Shown here: piece by piece, positions 1 to 11,600 of the stretch | Layout of the letters: every line of letters begins with the position of its first letter | Position numbering within the stretch: the first letter of the stretch is position 1 | Source of the DNA: Campylobacter peloridis LMG 23910 | Lineage (GTDB): Bacteria > Campylobacterota > Campylobacteria > Campylobacterales > Campylobacteraceae | DNA length: 64,000 bases | Direction: 5' to 3' | Assembly (NCBI RefSeq): GCF_000816785.1 | Contig: NZ_CP007766.1 | Location: 1,054,001-1,118,000 of the forward strand | The notes under the pieces: model-generated | Seen by the model: the letters and a program-made list of their open reading frames with translations, nothing else | Told to the model about the DNA's origin: nothing | Database searches by the model: none | Program-made: the position numbers and the translations under genes

Positions 1-980
1 TAACATCTATTGCAAGATTGCACGCTTTATATGCTTTTGAACAAGGAGACTATCAAAAAGCTGAGGATCTTGTGTTTAAACTCATAAACAAAGAAAAAGA
101 TTATAGAAATTATGAATTATTGGGTGATATTTATGCAAAAAAAGGTTTGTTTAATAAAGCCTTGCAGCAGTATAATCAAGCGTATAAAATATTTGCTTAT
201 GAGCATTTATTGCTAAAAATTGTCCAACTTCATATAAGAAATAATGAAATAAACAAAGCCAAAATTGCTTTAGAAGATTTTAATAAAAATTTTGGATGTA
301 CTTTAAAAACTTGCACTTTACTTTTAAAAATTTATCAAGAGCAAAACGATAATAAAGCAAGTATTAATACCCTTAAAAAATTATACACCCTTAACAATGA
401 TATAAAATACATCTATGCTATCATTGAACTTTTAATTCAGCAAAAAGATTATGAGCAAGCTTTAAAAATAACACAAGATTATAACATAGACGCAGATACA
501 AAAATTTTTCTATACACTCAAACGAAAAATTATAAAAAAGCTTATGATTTAGCTCTTAAACATTATGAACTTAGTAAAAACAAAAAATACCTAGCTATGG
601 CAGGAATTTTAGAATTTGAAATCTACACCAACCCTAAAAGTAAAAGAATTGATGATAAACAAAGACTAATTTCTATTTTAAGCAAATTTGAACAAAGTGT
701 AGATATTCGCAGTGATGCTTTGTATCAAAACTACTATGGTTATGCTTTAATTGATTATGATATAGATATTGCAAAAGGTATAGAATTAGTCAATTGGGCA
801 TTAGAACAAGAACCTGATAATCTTTATTATCTTGATTCTCTTGCTTGGGGGTATTATAAATTAAAAGATTGCAAAAAAGCTTATGAAATTTTACAAAAAA
901 CTTTACATGATAAAGAATTTTCAAATTCAGATGAAAGCAAAGCACATCTAAAGGCTATTAAAAAATGTTTGAAAAAATAA
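1..980 (+). CDS. TPR-repeat protein, 5' end cut by window edge
   Basis: The reading frame is open from the first bases of the window, so the true start lies outside it; a TTG at 18 is only the first possible internal start. The visible 320+ residues are Lys/Tyr/Leu-rich helices with tetratricopeptide pattern: a clear unit near the start (YQKAEDLVFKLI, then YELLGDIYAKKG) and another near the end (LYYLDSLAWGYYKLKDCKKA). TPR arrays are protein-binding scaffolds. Family members at this position in Campylobacter are, as far as I recall, lipoproteins, but the signal peptide is not in the window. It overlaps the next gene by 16 bases, so the two are co-transcribed. Partner unknown. Confidence 0.8.
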   Translation, partial: TSIARLHALYAFEQGDYQKAEDLVFKLINKEKDYRNYELLGDIYAKKGLFNKALQQYNQAYKIFAYEHLLLKIVQLHIRNNEINKAKIALEDFNKNFGCTLKTCTLLLKIYQEQNDNKASINTLKKLYTLNNDIKYIYAIIELLIQQKDYEQALKITQDYNIDADTKIFLYTQTKNYKKAYDLALKHYELSKNKKYLAMAGILEFEIYTNPKSKRIDDKQRLISILSKFEQSVDIRSDALYQNYYGYALIDYDIDIAKGIELVNWALEQEPDNLYYLDSLAWGYYKLKDCKKAYEILQKTLHDKEFSNSDESKAHLKAIKKCLKK

Positions 981-1564
981 ATTTAGAACAATATTTTTTA
1001 AAAACACAAAAAATTCTTGAAGAAAAGAAAGCCTTATTTTCTTATGATATGCTAGGTAGAAGCTTAGCCTCTAATGCTTTTTACCCTAAAGACATTTACA
1101 AACTTTTATTAGAACAAAAACTTTCTATTTTATTTTATGCTAAAAATTTAGATTTTAACAAAAAAGACTTTGATGGCATTATCTTACCAACAAGTCCTTT
1201 AGAAAAACAAGATATACAAAATTTAAGTTTTTTTAGGCGTTACCATGAAAAACCTCTTATACAATTTGATTTTATTTTTGATGAATACCAAATTTTAGAA
1301 AGTTTAGTTTATGGTGCTGATGCTTTTATTATTTTTCCTAAAATGCTAAAAATTTTACAATTGAAAAAATTATATAATTTTGCTATACATCTTGGTTTAG
1401 AAGCAATTTTTTATGTTGAAAGTAAAAAAGATATAAACAATGCTATTTTAGCTGGAGCTAGAATTTTTCTTATTGAAGATGAAAAACTTCTACCTTTGAT
1501 TCCAAAAAATAAAGCTCTTATTAGTAAAAGTATTCAAAATTTACACTCTTATGTAAAGGAATAA
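965..1564 (+). CDS. Degenerate indole-3-glycerol-phosphate synthase (TrpC) fold protein
   Basis: This 199-residue protein aligns by eye to TrpC: FDFIFDEYQI at 101-110 matches the family RKDFIIDxYQI, followed by YGADAFII, LGLEAIFYVE and the ending PLIPKNKALISKSI. It is about 55 residues shorter than a normal TrpC (about 255). The expected catalytic residues are gone: the EIKxxSPSKG segment is absent, the catalytic Lys before DF is Phe101, the Glu of the VEVH strand appears to be Tyr149, the GINNRxL loop is replaced by a shortened FLIEDEKL, and SESG is SKSI. The frame is intact and embedded in an operon, overlapping the gene before and 2 bases from the HIT gene. It is unlikely to make indole-glycerol phosphate; its present role is unknown. 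Confidence 0.7.
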   Translation: MFEKINLEQYFLKTQKILEEKKALFSYDMLGRSLASNAFYPKDIYKLLLEQKLSILFYAKNLDFNKKDFDGIILPTSPLEKQDIQNLSFFRRYHEKPLIQFDFIFDEYQILESLVYGADAFIIFPKMLKILQLKKLYNFAIHLGLEAIFYVESKKDINNAILAGARIFLIEDEKLLPLIPKNKALISKSIQNLHSYVKE

Positions 1565-1566
1565 CC

Positions 1567-2055
1567 ATGGAGTATTTATACGCACCTTGGAGAGATGTTT
1601 ATTTTAGCAATAAAGACAAAGATTTTTGCCCATTTTGTCATTGTGTGCAAAATTTAAACGAAGATGAAAAACTTGGAGTGATTTTTAGAGCTAAACAATG
1701 TTTTGGCATTATGAATAAATACCCCTATAGTCCAGGGCATTTTATGATCATTCCCTATAAACACTTAGAAAATATAGAAGATTTAGAAAGCGATATTTGG
1801 CTTGAAATTAGTCATTTTGTGCAAATTGGAGTAAAAATTTTAAAACAAGAATTTCAAGCTAAAGGTGTAAATATAGGTATGAATTTAGGCAGTGCAGCAG
1901 GTGCTGGTATAGCACCTCATTGTCATTATCATTTAATACCAAGATGGGCTGGTGATACAAATTTTATCACTACTATAGGACAAACAAGGGTTTGTGGGAG
2001 TGATTTAGGAAAAATTTATACAACCTTATATAAAGCCTTTAAACAATATGTATAA
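1567..2055 (+). CDS. HIT-family nucleotide hydrolase/phosphorylase
   Basis: A 162-residue histidine-triad protein. The catalytic HxHxH motif is His118-Cys-His120-Tyr-His122 followed by LIPRW, and the core NKYPYSPGHFMIIPYKH at about 50-66 is characteristic. An N-terminal CPFC pair (Cys21, Cys24) with further cysteines suggests a zinc site as in Fhit/Ap4A-phosphorylase-like members. Known family activity is splitting of dinucleoside polyphosphates or nucleoside phosphoramidates in the cytoplasm; the substrate here cannot be read from sequence. It sits 2 bases after the TrpC-like gene and overlaps the next gene by 8 bases. Confidence 0.9.
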   Translation: MEYLYAPWRDVYFSNKDKDFCPFCHCVQNLNEDEKLGVIFRAKQCFGIMNKYPYSPGHFMIIPYKHLENIEDLESDIWLEISHFVQIGVKILKQEFQAKGVNIGMNLGSAAGAGIAPHCHYHLIPRWAGDTNFITTIGQTRVCGSDLGKIYTTLYKAFKQYV

Positions 2056-3037
2056 AGAAGTTGATTTTCAAAAATTTTTAACTTATGATTTTGAACTTTT
2101 AATAGACGCAAGAAGCCCTAGAGAATATACTCATGCTCATATAAAAAATGCTAAAAATTATTATGCTTTGAATGATGATGAATTCGAAGAAATAGGCACA
2201 CTTTATAAGAAAAATAAAGGCTTAGCTAAGATAAAAGGTGCAAGCTATATATGTAAAAATATGAGTTATCATATTAATACAATTTATAATGCTTATAAAA
2301 TAGGTTCTTTAGTTGGAATTTATTGTGCTAGAGGCGGAAAAAGATCCAAAGCTATTGCTTTGATTTTAGCTGAATTAGGATATAGAGTTGTTAGGTTAGA
2401 AGGTGGTTATAAAGCATATAGAAGCTATGTTAGTGCATTTTTTCAAAAAGAATTGAAAATTGATTTTTTATGCCTTTGTGGAAATACAGCAAGTGGCAAA
2501 AGTGAGCTTATTGATTCTTTACCTTATGCTTTAAATTTAGAAAAGCTGGCTAATCATCAGGGTTCAAGTTTTGGCAAAATTTATGGCAAGCAACCTAGCC
2601 AAAAAGCATTTGAGGATGAGTTGTTTTATTTTTTAAAAAATTATTCTTATAAGATTTGTTTTATAGAAGCAGAAAGCAGACAAATAGGAAATTTAACCCT
2701 ACCTCTTAACTTATATAATGCAATGCAAAAAGGTAGAAAAATATGGTGTGAGTGTGCTCTAAATTTACGCGTTGAAAGGATTTTAAAAATTTATGCACAT
2801 ATTGAAAAATCTTATTTTTACGAATGTGTAGAAAAAATTAGTCCTTATATAAGTAAAGATTTTAAAACAATACTTTGTCAAAATTATGAAAATAATGATT
2901 TAAAATCTTGTGTTTTAATGCTTATAAAATACTACGATAGAGTATATAAAAAACCACAAAAAATTGATTTTTATCTTAATAATGATAATCCAAAGCAAGC
3001 AAAAGAAAAGCTTGTAAAATTAATTTTACAAGCCTAA
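2048..3037 (+). CDS. mnmH: tRNA 2-selenouridine synthase (SelU/MnmH)
   Basis: The 329-residue protein has the two-domain layout of SelU: an N-terminal rhodanese domain with ARSPREYTHAHI (21-32) and the catalytic loop CARGGKRS (Cys93), then a P-loop domain with GNTASGKS (145-152) and LANHQGSSFG (168-177). The enzyme geranylates and selenates 2-thiouridine at the wobble position of certain tRNAs, using selenophosphate. Its presence implies selenium metabolism elsewhere in the genome. The gene overlaps the HIT gene upstream, and its last 12 bases overlap the convergent phosphate transporter gene, so there is no room for an independent terminator. Confidence 0.92.
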   Translation: MYKEVDFQKFLTYDFELLIDARSPREYTHAHIKNAKNYYALNDDEFEEIGTLYKKNKGLAKIKGASYICKNMSYHINTIYNAYKIGSLVGIYCARGGKRSKAIALILAELGYRVVRLEGGYKAYRSYVSAFFQKELKIDFLCLCGNTASGKSELIDSLPYALNLEKLANHQGSSFGKIYGKQPSQKAFEDELFYFLKNYSYKICFIEAESRQIGNLTLPLNLYNAMQKGRKIWCECALNLRVERILKIYAHIEKSYFYECVEKISPYISKDFKTILCQNYENNDLKSCVLMLIKYYDRVYKKPQKIDFYLNNDNPKQAKEKLVKLILQA

Positions 3038-4549
3038 AAAATTAATAAAGAAAATAAAAATAATACTCGAAAGCACTCCTGCTACTGGTAAAGTAATCAC
3101 CCAAGCTAAACCAATAGGCTTCATCATAGCCCACTTAGCATCTTTATTAAATAAACCTATACCCAAAATAGCACCGATTAAAATATGCGTTGAACTAACT
3201 GGAATTCCAAGTTGAGTGGCTAAAAGTATAACAATACTTGCACCAAGTTCAGCACTAAAACCTGTAGTTGGCTTAATTTCAGCAAGTTTTGAACCAACGG
3301 TTTGAATAACCTCTTTACCCAAAAACCAAAGTCCTACCACTAAAGCTATACCAAACATCAGCATTACAGCAAAAGGCACAGGGGAATTTGGATTAATGGT
3401 ATTATTTTTAAGTACATCTAAAATCGCAGCAAAAGGCCCAAGAGCGTTGGCTATATCATTTGCTCCATGTGAAAAAGCAAAACTTGAAGCAGTAAAAATT
3501 TGAAACCAAGAAAATATTTTTTCTATGGTTTTATTAACCTGTGTTTTTTTCATAAGTCTTACCACTGCTAAGGTTACTATATAAGCAAAAATAGTTATAA
3601 TAGAAACTATCCATAAATTTTGCATTAAATCCAAAGTAGAAACATTGTTTAAGCCCTTAAATAAAAACATAGAAGCTATAATCAAAGCCCCAATAGCAGC
3701 AATCAAAGGAACATGAAATTTCATTTTAGAAAAAACATCAATACTTTTTTCTTTTTCTTTTAATTCTTTGATTTTTAACTTATAAGCACTTTTATTTTCC
3801 TCATCATCTAAAACAATAGCACTTAATTCTTTGATTTGCTCTTCATGGGTTTTATTTTTTAAATTTAAAAAATATTCTTCTTTAAAAGTCTTTTTTTCAG
3901 CCTTAATTGCTTTCACTTTTAAACTAATTTCTTCAGAAGGTTTTAAAATCTTTTTATAAATATAAGCATAAATTAAATATGCTACAATCCCCCCAAGCAA
4001 AGGAGAAATCACCCAACTCATAGCAATTTTATAAATGCCATTCCAATTTACCATAGAAAAAGCTTGTTCTTTATCAAAAAACATAAATCCCATAGCAATG
4101 CTTGAACCTACTATACCTCCTATAATACTATGCGTTGTAGAAACAGGTAAACCTTTTTTACTTGCAATAAAAAGCCAAATTCCTGAACTTAGCAAAGCCG
4201 AAAGCATAACGCAAACAAAAACCATAGGATCAACCCCATCAGGCAAAACAACTATACCGCTTCTAATGGTATTAGTTACCTCACCACCGGCAAACACAGC
4301 ACCACTTAATTCAAACACAGCAGCGATAATCAAAGCTTGTTTAATGGTAACTGTTTTAGCACCAACGCTAGTTCCAAAAGAATTTGCAACATCATTTCCG
4401 CCTACATTAAAGGCCATAAAAATTCCAAAAACACTTGCAAGAACAAATAAAACCATGGAATTATCAGGGATGTAATTATACCCCCAAACAAAAAAGCACA
4501 AAACACTCACAATAAAAATAAAAAATGCAATAGCATTATCTCTACTCAA
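3026..4549 (-). CDS. PiT-family inorganic phosphate transporter
   Basis: A 507-residue integral membrane protein with the duplicated PiT signature: FNVGGNDVANSFG at about 47-59 and SHGANDIANALGPFAAI in the second half. Around ten hydrophobic segments flank a charged Lys/Glu-rich cytoplasmic linker at about 205-275. The family imports phosphate or metal-phosphate with H+ or Na+. The start is a TTG at 4549 preceded by AAGGAGA at good spacing; no in-frame ATG fits better. It is the only phosphate permease in the window and has no phoU-like neighbour. Confidence 0.92.
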   Translation of the reverse strand: MSRDNAIAFFIFIVSVLCFFVWGYNYIPDNSMVLFVLASVFGIFMAFNVGGNDVANSFGTSVGAKTVTIKQALIIAAVFELSGAVFAGGEVTNTIRSGIVVLPDGVDPMVFVCVMLSALLSSGIWLFIASKKGLPVSTTHSIIGGIVGSSIAMGFMFFDKEQAFSMVNWNGIYKIAMSWVISPLLGGIVAYLIYAYIYKKILKPSEEISLKVKAIKAEKKTFKEEYFLNLKNKTHEEQIKELSAIVLDDEENKSAYKLKIKELKEKEKSIDVFSKMKFHVPLIAAIGALIIASMFLFKGLNNVSTLDLMQNLWIVSIITIFAYIVTLAVVRLMKKTQVNKTIEKIFSWFQIFTASSFAFSHGANDIANALGPFAAILDVLKNNTINPNSPVPFAVMLMFGIALVVGLWFLGKEVIQTVGSKLAEIKPTTGFSAELGASIVILLATQLGIPVSSTHILIGAILGIGLFNKDAKWAMMKPIGLAWVITLPVAGVLSSIIFIFFINFLGL

Positions 4550-4595
4550 GTATTCTCCTTAAGAATTTATTTTGAGAATATCATTTTAATAACTT

Positions 4596-6469
<1,874 letters not shown>

Positions 6470-6515
6470 TTATAAAATTTTTAGCTATTATACTTTATTT
6501 TTTTAAGGAGAGCTA

Positions 6516-7481
6516 GTGCTAGGTATTGATATAGGCTCAAATACCCTAAGAGCTGTTTTGATGGATGAGAATTTAAACAAATTAAAAAGCGAGGAATTTA
6601 TCATCGCTGCTGCTAAAAATATGCAAAATGATTTAATTAGTGATGAAGCGGTGCAAAGATTATTTAATGCTTTAAAAAATTTACAAGAAAAAAATTATGA
6701 TTTAAGCAAAGCTATGGCAGTTGCTACAGCTGCTTTTAGAAAGGCAAAAAATAGCTATAGCATTTTTGAAAAAATCGAAAAAGAATTCAAACTCAAAGTA
6801 AAGATTATCGATGCAAAAACCGAAGCAAAATTAAGCGTTTTGGGTATGCAAGAGCGACTAAAGAGCTTAAGTCTTTTTAGAAAAAATTTAAGCTATTGTG
6901 ATTTAGGGGGTGCTTCATGCGAAATTTCAAATGATGATTTTAGCAAAAGCTATGATTTTGGCATTATTAGTTTTTATGAAAGAATGCATTTTAAAAATTT
7001 AAAACCAAATGCTTATGTAAAACTTTTTAAAAAATATCCAAAAAATCTTTCTATCATTAAAGATAAAAAATTAAAAATTCATCTTAGCCCCTACCCTATG
7101 CATTTAAAACAGCTTGCTTTAAATGCTTTTAATATCACTGAAAATATTAAAAAACATTTAAAAGGAAATTTCTTTGTGTTAAATTCAGGCGTTCCAACTA
7201 CACTTTGTGCTTACAAACAAGGCATAAAATACAAAGACTATCTAGAAGAAAGCGTAAATGGAAAAATACTTCACCAAAAAGATTTTTTTAATTTTGCATT
7301 AAAAATTTGGAATTTAGAACAAAAAAAAGCTAAAATTTATCTTGGTGAAAATAGAAAAAAATACCTCATAGCAGGTTCAATGATACTTTTTGCTTTATTT
7401 AGCAAACAAAAACTGATAGTTATTGATGATGGTGTTAGAGAAGGTGTGTGTATAGCACATTTTAAAAATATCCAATTTTAA
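6516..7481 (+). CDS. Ppx/GppA-family phosphatase
   Basis: 321 residues of the actin-like ATPase superfamily: phosphate-1 loop GIDIGSNTLR (3-12), YCDLGGASCEIS in the middle and a C-terminal LIVIDDGVREGV. These are the exopolyphosphatase/pppGpp-phosphatase signatures. The protein is short, matching the catalytic half only, without the C-terminal HD-like domain of E. coli Ppx or GppA. Substrate (polyphosphate or pppGpp) cannot be decided. The start is a GTG at 6516, chosen because AAGGAG lies just upstream and the GIDIGSN loop must be near the N terminus. First gene of a three-gene unit with the YqeY and nuclease genes. Confidence 0.85.
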   Translation: MLGIDIGSNTLRAVLMDENLNKLKSEEFIIAAAKNMQNDLISDEAVQRLFNALKNLQEKNYDLSKAMAVATAAFRKAKNSYSIFEKIEKEFKLKVKIIDAKTEAKLSVLGMQERLKSLSLFRKNLSYCDLGGASCEISNDDFSKSYDFGIISFYERMHFKNLKPNAYVKLFKKYPKNLSIIKDKKLKIHLSPYPMHLKQLALNAFNITENIKKHLKGNFFVLNSGVPTTLCAYKQGIKYKDYLEESVNGKILHQKDFFNFALKIWNLEQKKAKIYLGENRKKYLIAGSMILFALFSKQKLIVIDDGVREGVCIAHFKNIQF

Positions 7482-7491
7482 AGGAGAAAAA

Positions 7492-7935
7492 ATGAGTTTA
7501 AAAGATCAAATTTTAGAAGATATAAAAGAAGCTATGCGTAGTAAAGACGACTTTAAAAGAAATACTTTAAGAACACTCAATGCTTGTTTTAAACAAATCG
7601 AAGTTGATGAGAGAATAACGCTTGATAATGAAAGAATTTATAAAATCATTGCAAGTGAAATCAAAAAAAGAAACGAAGCAGCTTTAGCTTTTAGCAAAGG
7701 TGCTAGAGAAGATTTAGCACAAAAAGAACTCCAAGAAGTAGCTATATTAAGTGCATATTTACCTAAACAATTAAGCGATGAAGAATTAGAAAATGAATTA
7801 AAAAAGCTTATAGAAAAATTGCAAATTCAATCCCTAAAAGAGCAAGGAATTTTAATGAAAGAAGCTAAAATGGCTTTTGGAGCAAGTGTTGATGGCAAAA
7901 GACTTAACGAAATGGTAAGGAAACTTTTAGCATGA
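7492..7935 (+). CDS. GatB/YqeY domain protein
   Basis: 147 residues, entirely helical and charged, matching the YqeY family: MSLKDQILEDIKEAMRSKD, NTLRTLNACFKQIEVDER and the C-terminal FGASVDGKRLNEMVRKLL. The family resembles the tail domain of the Asp-tRNA(Asn)/Glu-tRNA(Gln) amidotransferase subunit GatB and may bind tRNA, but the biological role is not settled. A strong AAGGAG site precedes the ATG. The stop overlaps the start of the nuclease gene by four bases. Confidence 0.88.
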   Translation: MSLKDQILEDIKEAMRSKDDFKRNTLRTLNACFKQIEVDERITLDNERIYKIIASEIKKRNEAALAFSKGAREDLAQKELQEVAILSAYLPKQLSDEELENELKKLIEKLQIQSLKEQGILMKEAKMAFGASVDGKRLNEMVRKLLA

Positions 7936-8588
7936 AAAAAATTTTATTGCTTTGCTTTTTTGTGTTTAATGCCTTTGCTTATACACAATATGAATTGCAC
8001 CCTAGTTTTAAAAAATACTTTCAAGAGTGCTCTTTGCTTATGGATAAGTATTATTATATCAATTGTTATGATTATAATTACAAAGGCACTAAGGCTATAG
8101 CTTATAAACTAGAAGCTGAAATTTTAAATCAAGGCCATATCAAAAAACGCCCAAGATTTTCAGAAGATACAAACATAGCTAAAAAATACCGCACTTACTG
8201 GGAGGATTATTTAAGAAGTGGGTATACAAGAGGGCATGTTGTGCCTAATCAATCCATGAATGCAACCAAGCAAGCTCAACTTAGCACTTTTTTAATGAGC
8301 AATATCACTCCACAAAAAAAAGAAATCAACGCTAAAATTTGGAATGAAATCGAACAAAGAGAAAGGTATTTAGCAAAAAAATACAAAGAACTTGAAGTTT
8401 TAAATTTAATCATTTATGAACAAAATCCAAAACGCATAAAAAACAATATCGCTATACCTAGTTTTTATGTAAAAATTTTAAAAGCTAAAAACTATACAGA
8501 GTGCTATAAAGTGCCAAATAACGATAATTTTGCTGAATTTAATCGCAATTATTTTAAACAAGATTGTAAAAATTATATAAATTATTAA
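7932..8588 (+). CDS. Secreted DNA/RNA non-specific endonuclease
   Basis: 218 residues starting with a signal peptide (MKKILLLCFFVFNAFA, cleavage expected near residue 16-17), so periplasmic or exported. The body matches the beta-beta-alpha-Me nuclease family: YTRGHVVPNQSM followed by STFLMSNITPQ and a downstream Asn before KIWNEIE. In most members the catalytic motif is DRGH; here the Asp position is Thr, while the general-base His and the metal-ligand Asn are kept. Such nucleases degrade extracellular DNA and can reduce natural transformation. It overlaps the YqeY gene and ends 65 bp before the first adhesin gene. Confidence 0.82.
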   Translation: MKKILLLCFFVFNAFAYTQYELHPSFKKYFQECSLLMDKYYYINCYDYNYKGTKAIAYKLEAEILNQGHIKKRPRFSEDTNIAKKYRTYWEDYLRSGYTRGHVVPNQSMNATKQAQLSTFLMSNITPQKKEINAKIWNEIEQRERYLAKKYKELEVLNLIIYEQNPKRIKNNIAIPSFYVKILKAKNYTECYKVPNNDNFAEFNRNYFKQDCKNYINY

Positions 8589-8609
8589 TTTTAAGTATTT
8601 TTTTATAAA

Positions 8610-8615
8610 TATAAT
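8610..8615 (+). promoter_or_regulatory. -10 box of first TpsA-like gene
   Basis: A perfect TATAAT lies 44 bp before the ATG in an AT-rich stretch. No clear -35 is visible, as is typical for Campylobacter sigma70 promoters. The ribosome site AAAGGA follows at 8642-8647. The same arrangement is repeated before the second gene. Confidence 0.65.
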
Positions 8616-8653
8616 ATTAACATACATAAATTTTTTCAAACAAAGGATTTATT

Positions 8654-11600
8654 ATGGCAGTATTTTCTCCACGGGGGGGGGGATCGAATAATTTTGATTT
8701 AACTCCTTCTAAAAAACTAACTAATCACATCTTACTTTCAAGTATAGTTGCTTCATTACTTTTTTCACCTGCATTTGCCTTACCAAGTGGTGGTAAATTT
8801 ACTCATGGCACAAGTGGAACTATAAATGTCAGTGGTAATAATATGCATATAAATGGTAATAAAGTTAATTCTGTTATCCAATGGGGTGGTGGTTTTAATA
8901 TAAATAAAGGTGAAAGTGTAAATTTTGGTGGTAATAGTAAAAACTATTTAAACATAGCTCATGGAACAAATAAATCTACCATAGCAGGTGTATTAAATGC
9001 AAGTGGTAATAATGTATTTTTAATCAATCCTAATGGAGTAATCATTACTAAAACAGGTAATATCAATGCTAATCGCTTTGTAGCTTCTACTTCATCGATG
9101 GATAGTAAGGCTATGCAAGAATTTGCTAATATGAAAACCTTTAATGATGGTTTAGCTTTCTCTCCTGTATTTAAACCAAACCCTAAAGGTGGTAATGTAA
9201 TTAATATGGGTAATATCAATGCAAATGATGTTACCTTACAAGGTAATAAAGTATTATTGCAAGCTGAAACTAGTTTAGATAAAGATACTAATAATATCAA
9301 ACTAAATCAAATTACAACTGATAATCTTACTATAAAAGCTAATGAAGCATATGTGGATGTTGCAACAACTAAAACAAATAAAATAAATATCACAGCAAAC
9401 AAAGGAAATGCATATTTGAGTGCTACTGGGTATTATTATAATCCTAAAAGACAATATAATGAGTTTAATTCTATTAATAATAAAATCAATAAAACATATA
9501 ATCAATTTATCAGCATAGGTTCTGATGTAGACTGGTGGCATTTTGCTAAAGGCTGGAATGAAAGTAATGATTTTAGAACCATTGCAAGTGAATATAGACT
9601 AATCAATGATATAAATTTCAATGCTAATTGCAAAAATGGAATATGCACTGGACAAAATTATGCAAATTATTGGGTAGATTTAAACGCAGATGGCATAAAA
9701 CAAGATAATGAATTTACCAGTATGATTGTGGGTGAAGATTATAATAGTGAGTTTAGTAAAAACTTTGATGGGCAAGGATATACACTTAAAAATATAAATA
9801 TAGATACGACGAAATTGGATAATACATATTATGCAGGAATATTTGGAGACGCTAGAAATGCTACTTTTAAAAATATAAATGTTGATTATATGGGTGGGAG
9901 TGTGATTGGTTATTATGCAGCAGGTTTTATAGCAAGTTCTTCAGATTCTAAATTCTATAATATGAAAATATCTAACATAGGATTAATTCAAGCAAGACAT
10001 AGATCTGGTGGGTTTATAGCAGATGCTTATAGAGGAGCTTATTATAATATACATATAAATAATATAAAAGAGATAAGTGGTAAAGCTGCATCTGGTGGAT
10101 TTGTTGGATTTTACAGCCAACCTGATAGTAACTATAAAGATAATGTATATTTTCAAGACATATATATTGATAATATTAACACAATAAGAGATGAAGACGG
10201 ACATGCTGGTGGATTTGCTGGAGATTTGTATAGTATATATGCTGGTAGAACTATATTAAAAAATATATATATTAATAATATTAATAGTATTTTTGCTTCT
10301 GGTGATTATGGCATTTATGGTGGAAAAGATAACACTGCTAAGGCTGGTGGGTTTGTTGGCAGCATAGGGCTTTATGGTGGAGGTGCATATGATATATTTA
10401 ATGTAAGCATTAATAATATAGGAACTATAAAAAGTTTAGGAAAAATTACTGCAACAGGTGGTTTTGCTGGAGAATTATTAGGAGGTGGTGCTAAATTTGA
10501 AAATATATCTTTAAATAATATTAAAAATATTATAAGTGAAAATAACAACAAAGATAGTTTAGGTAGGAGTGCTTCATCTGGTGGTTTTGCTGGATATATT
10601 ACTGGAGGATATTTTAATAATATTTCTTTAAATAATATAGGCACTATTAAAAGTATTAAAACTGATACAAGTCATAAAGAGGTTGGTATATATAGTGGAG
10701 GTTTTGTAGGTTTTTTAACATATAGAGCTAATATTAATAATATTTTTATGTTTATGGATCAAGGAGCTAGTATACTTGCTAGTGGTGGATCAGAAAGTTT
10801 ATCTGGTAAATTTTTTGGAATGATAAAAGAAGTTTCAGATTTTGGTATTAATTTCTCTAACATCAACATTTACCACCATGAAAATGATTTAACCAATGCA
10901 ACAGCTGATCAAGCTTATTGGAAAAATAATCTTATAAATTTTAATGCTAATATCAATGGTGAAATCAACATCCACACTTACACAGATAAAACCCAAGGCT
11001 ACACTGATTTTAAAAAACAAGCTTTAACTATAGATGGTTTAAAGGAAATTGATTGTGATAATGGTAAAAAATGTTTGATTTTTACTACAGATTTTGATAT
11101 AGAAAAACCAACTATTACTAGTCCTATTCCTAATCTAGATTCAATTCTTAATGAAAAACCTACTCTAAATAAAGATGATTTAATCTCTAATGCAGTATGG
11201 AATGATTATATTATTAAAGATATTGATAAGATTAAATATGTTATCAATATTAGATTGTTAGATAAATTGCTAAAAGAATATAAAACTTTAGCCAATAAAA
11301 CAGAAGATGAACAAGTTAAATTTATCACAGCTTATTTAGGTGTTAAAGAAAATGATGCTAGAGCTTTATTGCAAAGTTTAAGTTTTTTAAATGCTTATAA
11401 AGATCATGATATAAATAAAGCTCAATTTGAAAATAATGCAAAAAAAGATTTTGAGCAATCCTTTAAAAAAGCAGATGATAAAATCAAAGACTTTAACAAA
11501 AACAAAAACTTATGGCATACTAAATTAGACAAACTAAATAAAGAAGTAGTTTCTTTGGGTTTAGATATAGAAAAACAATTAGAACAAAATCAAGCTAAAC

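Larger units (their letters stand above)
8591..9100 (+). repeat. 5' direct repeat shared by the two TpsA-like genes, copy 1
   Basis: About 510 bases covering the promoter, ribosome site, G tract, signal peptide and TPS domain start are nearly identical to 12132-12641, with only scattered substitutions and no length difference. The two copies lie 3541 bp apart in direct orientation. Confidence 0.9.

Noticed and set aside
4035-4475. 146-codon plus-strand ORF inside the phosphate transporter
   Set aside because: Antisense shadow of a clearly conserved membrane protein; no ribosome site.
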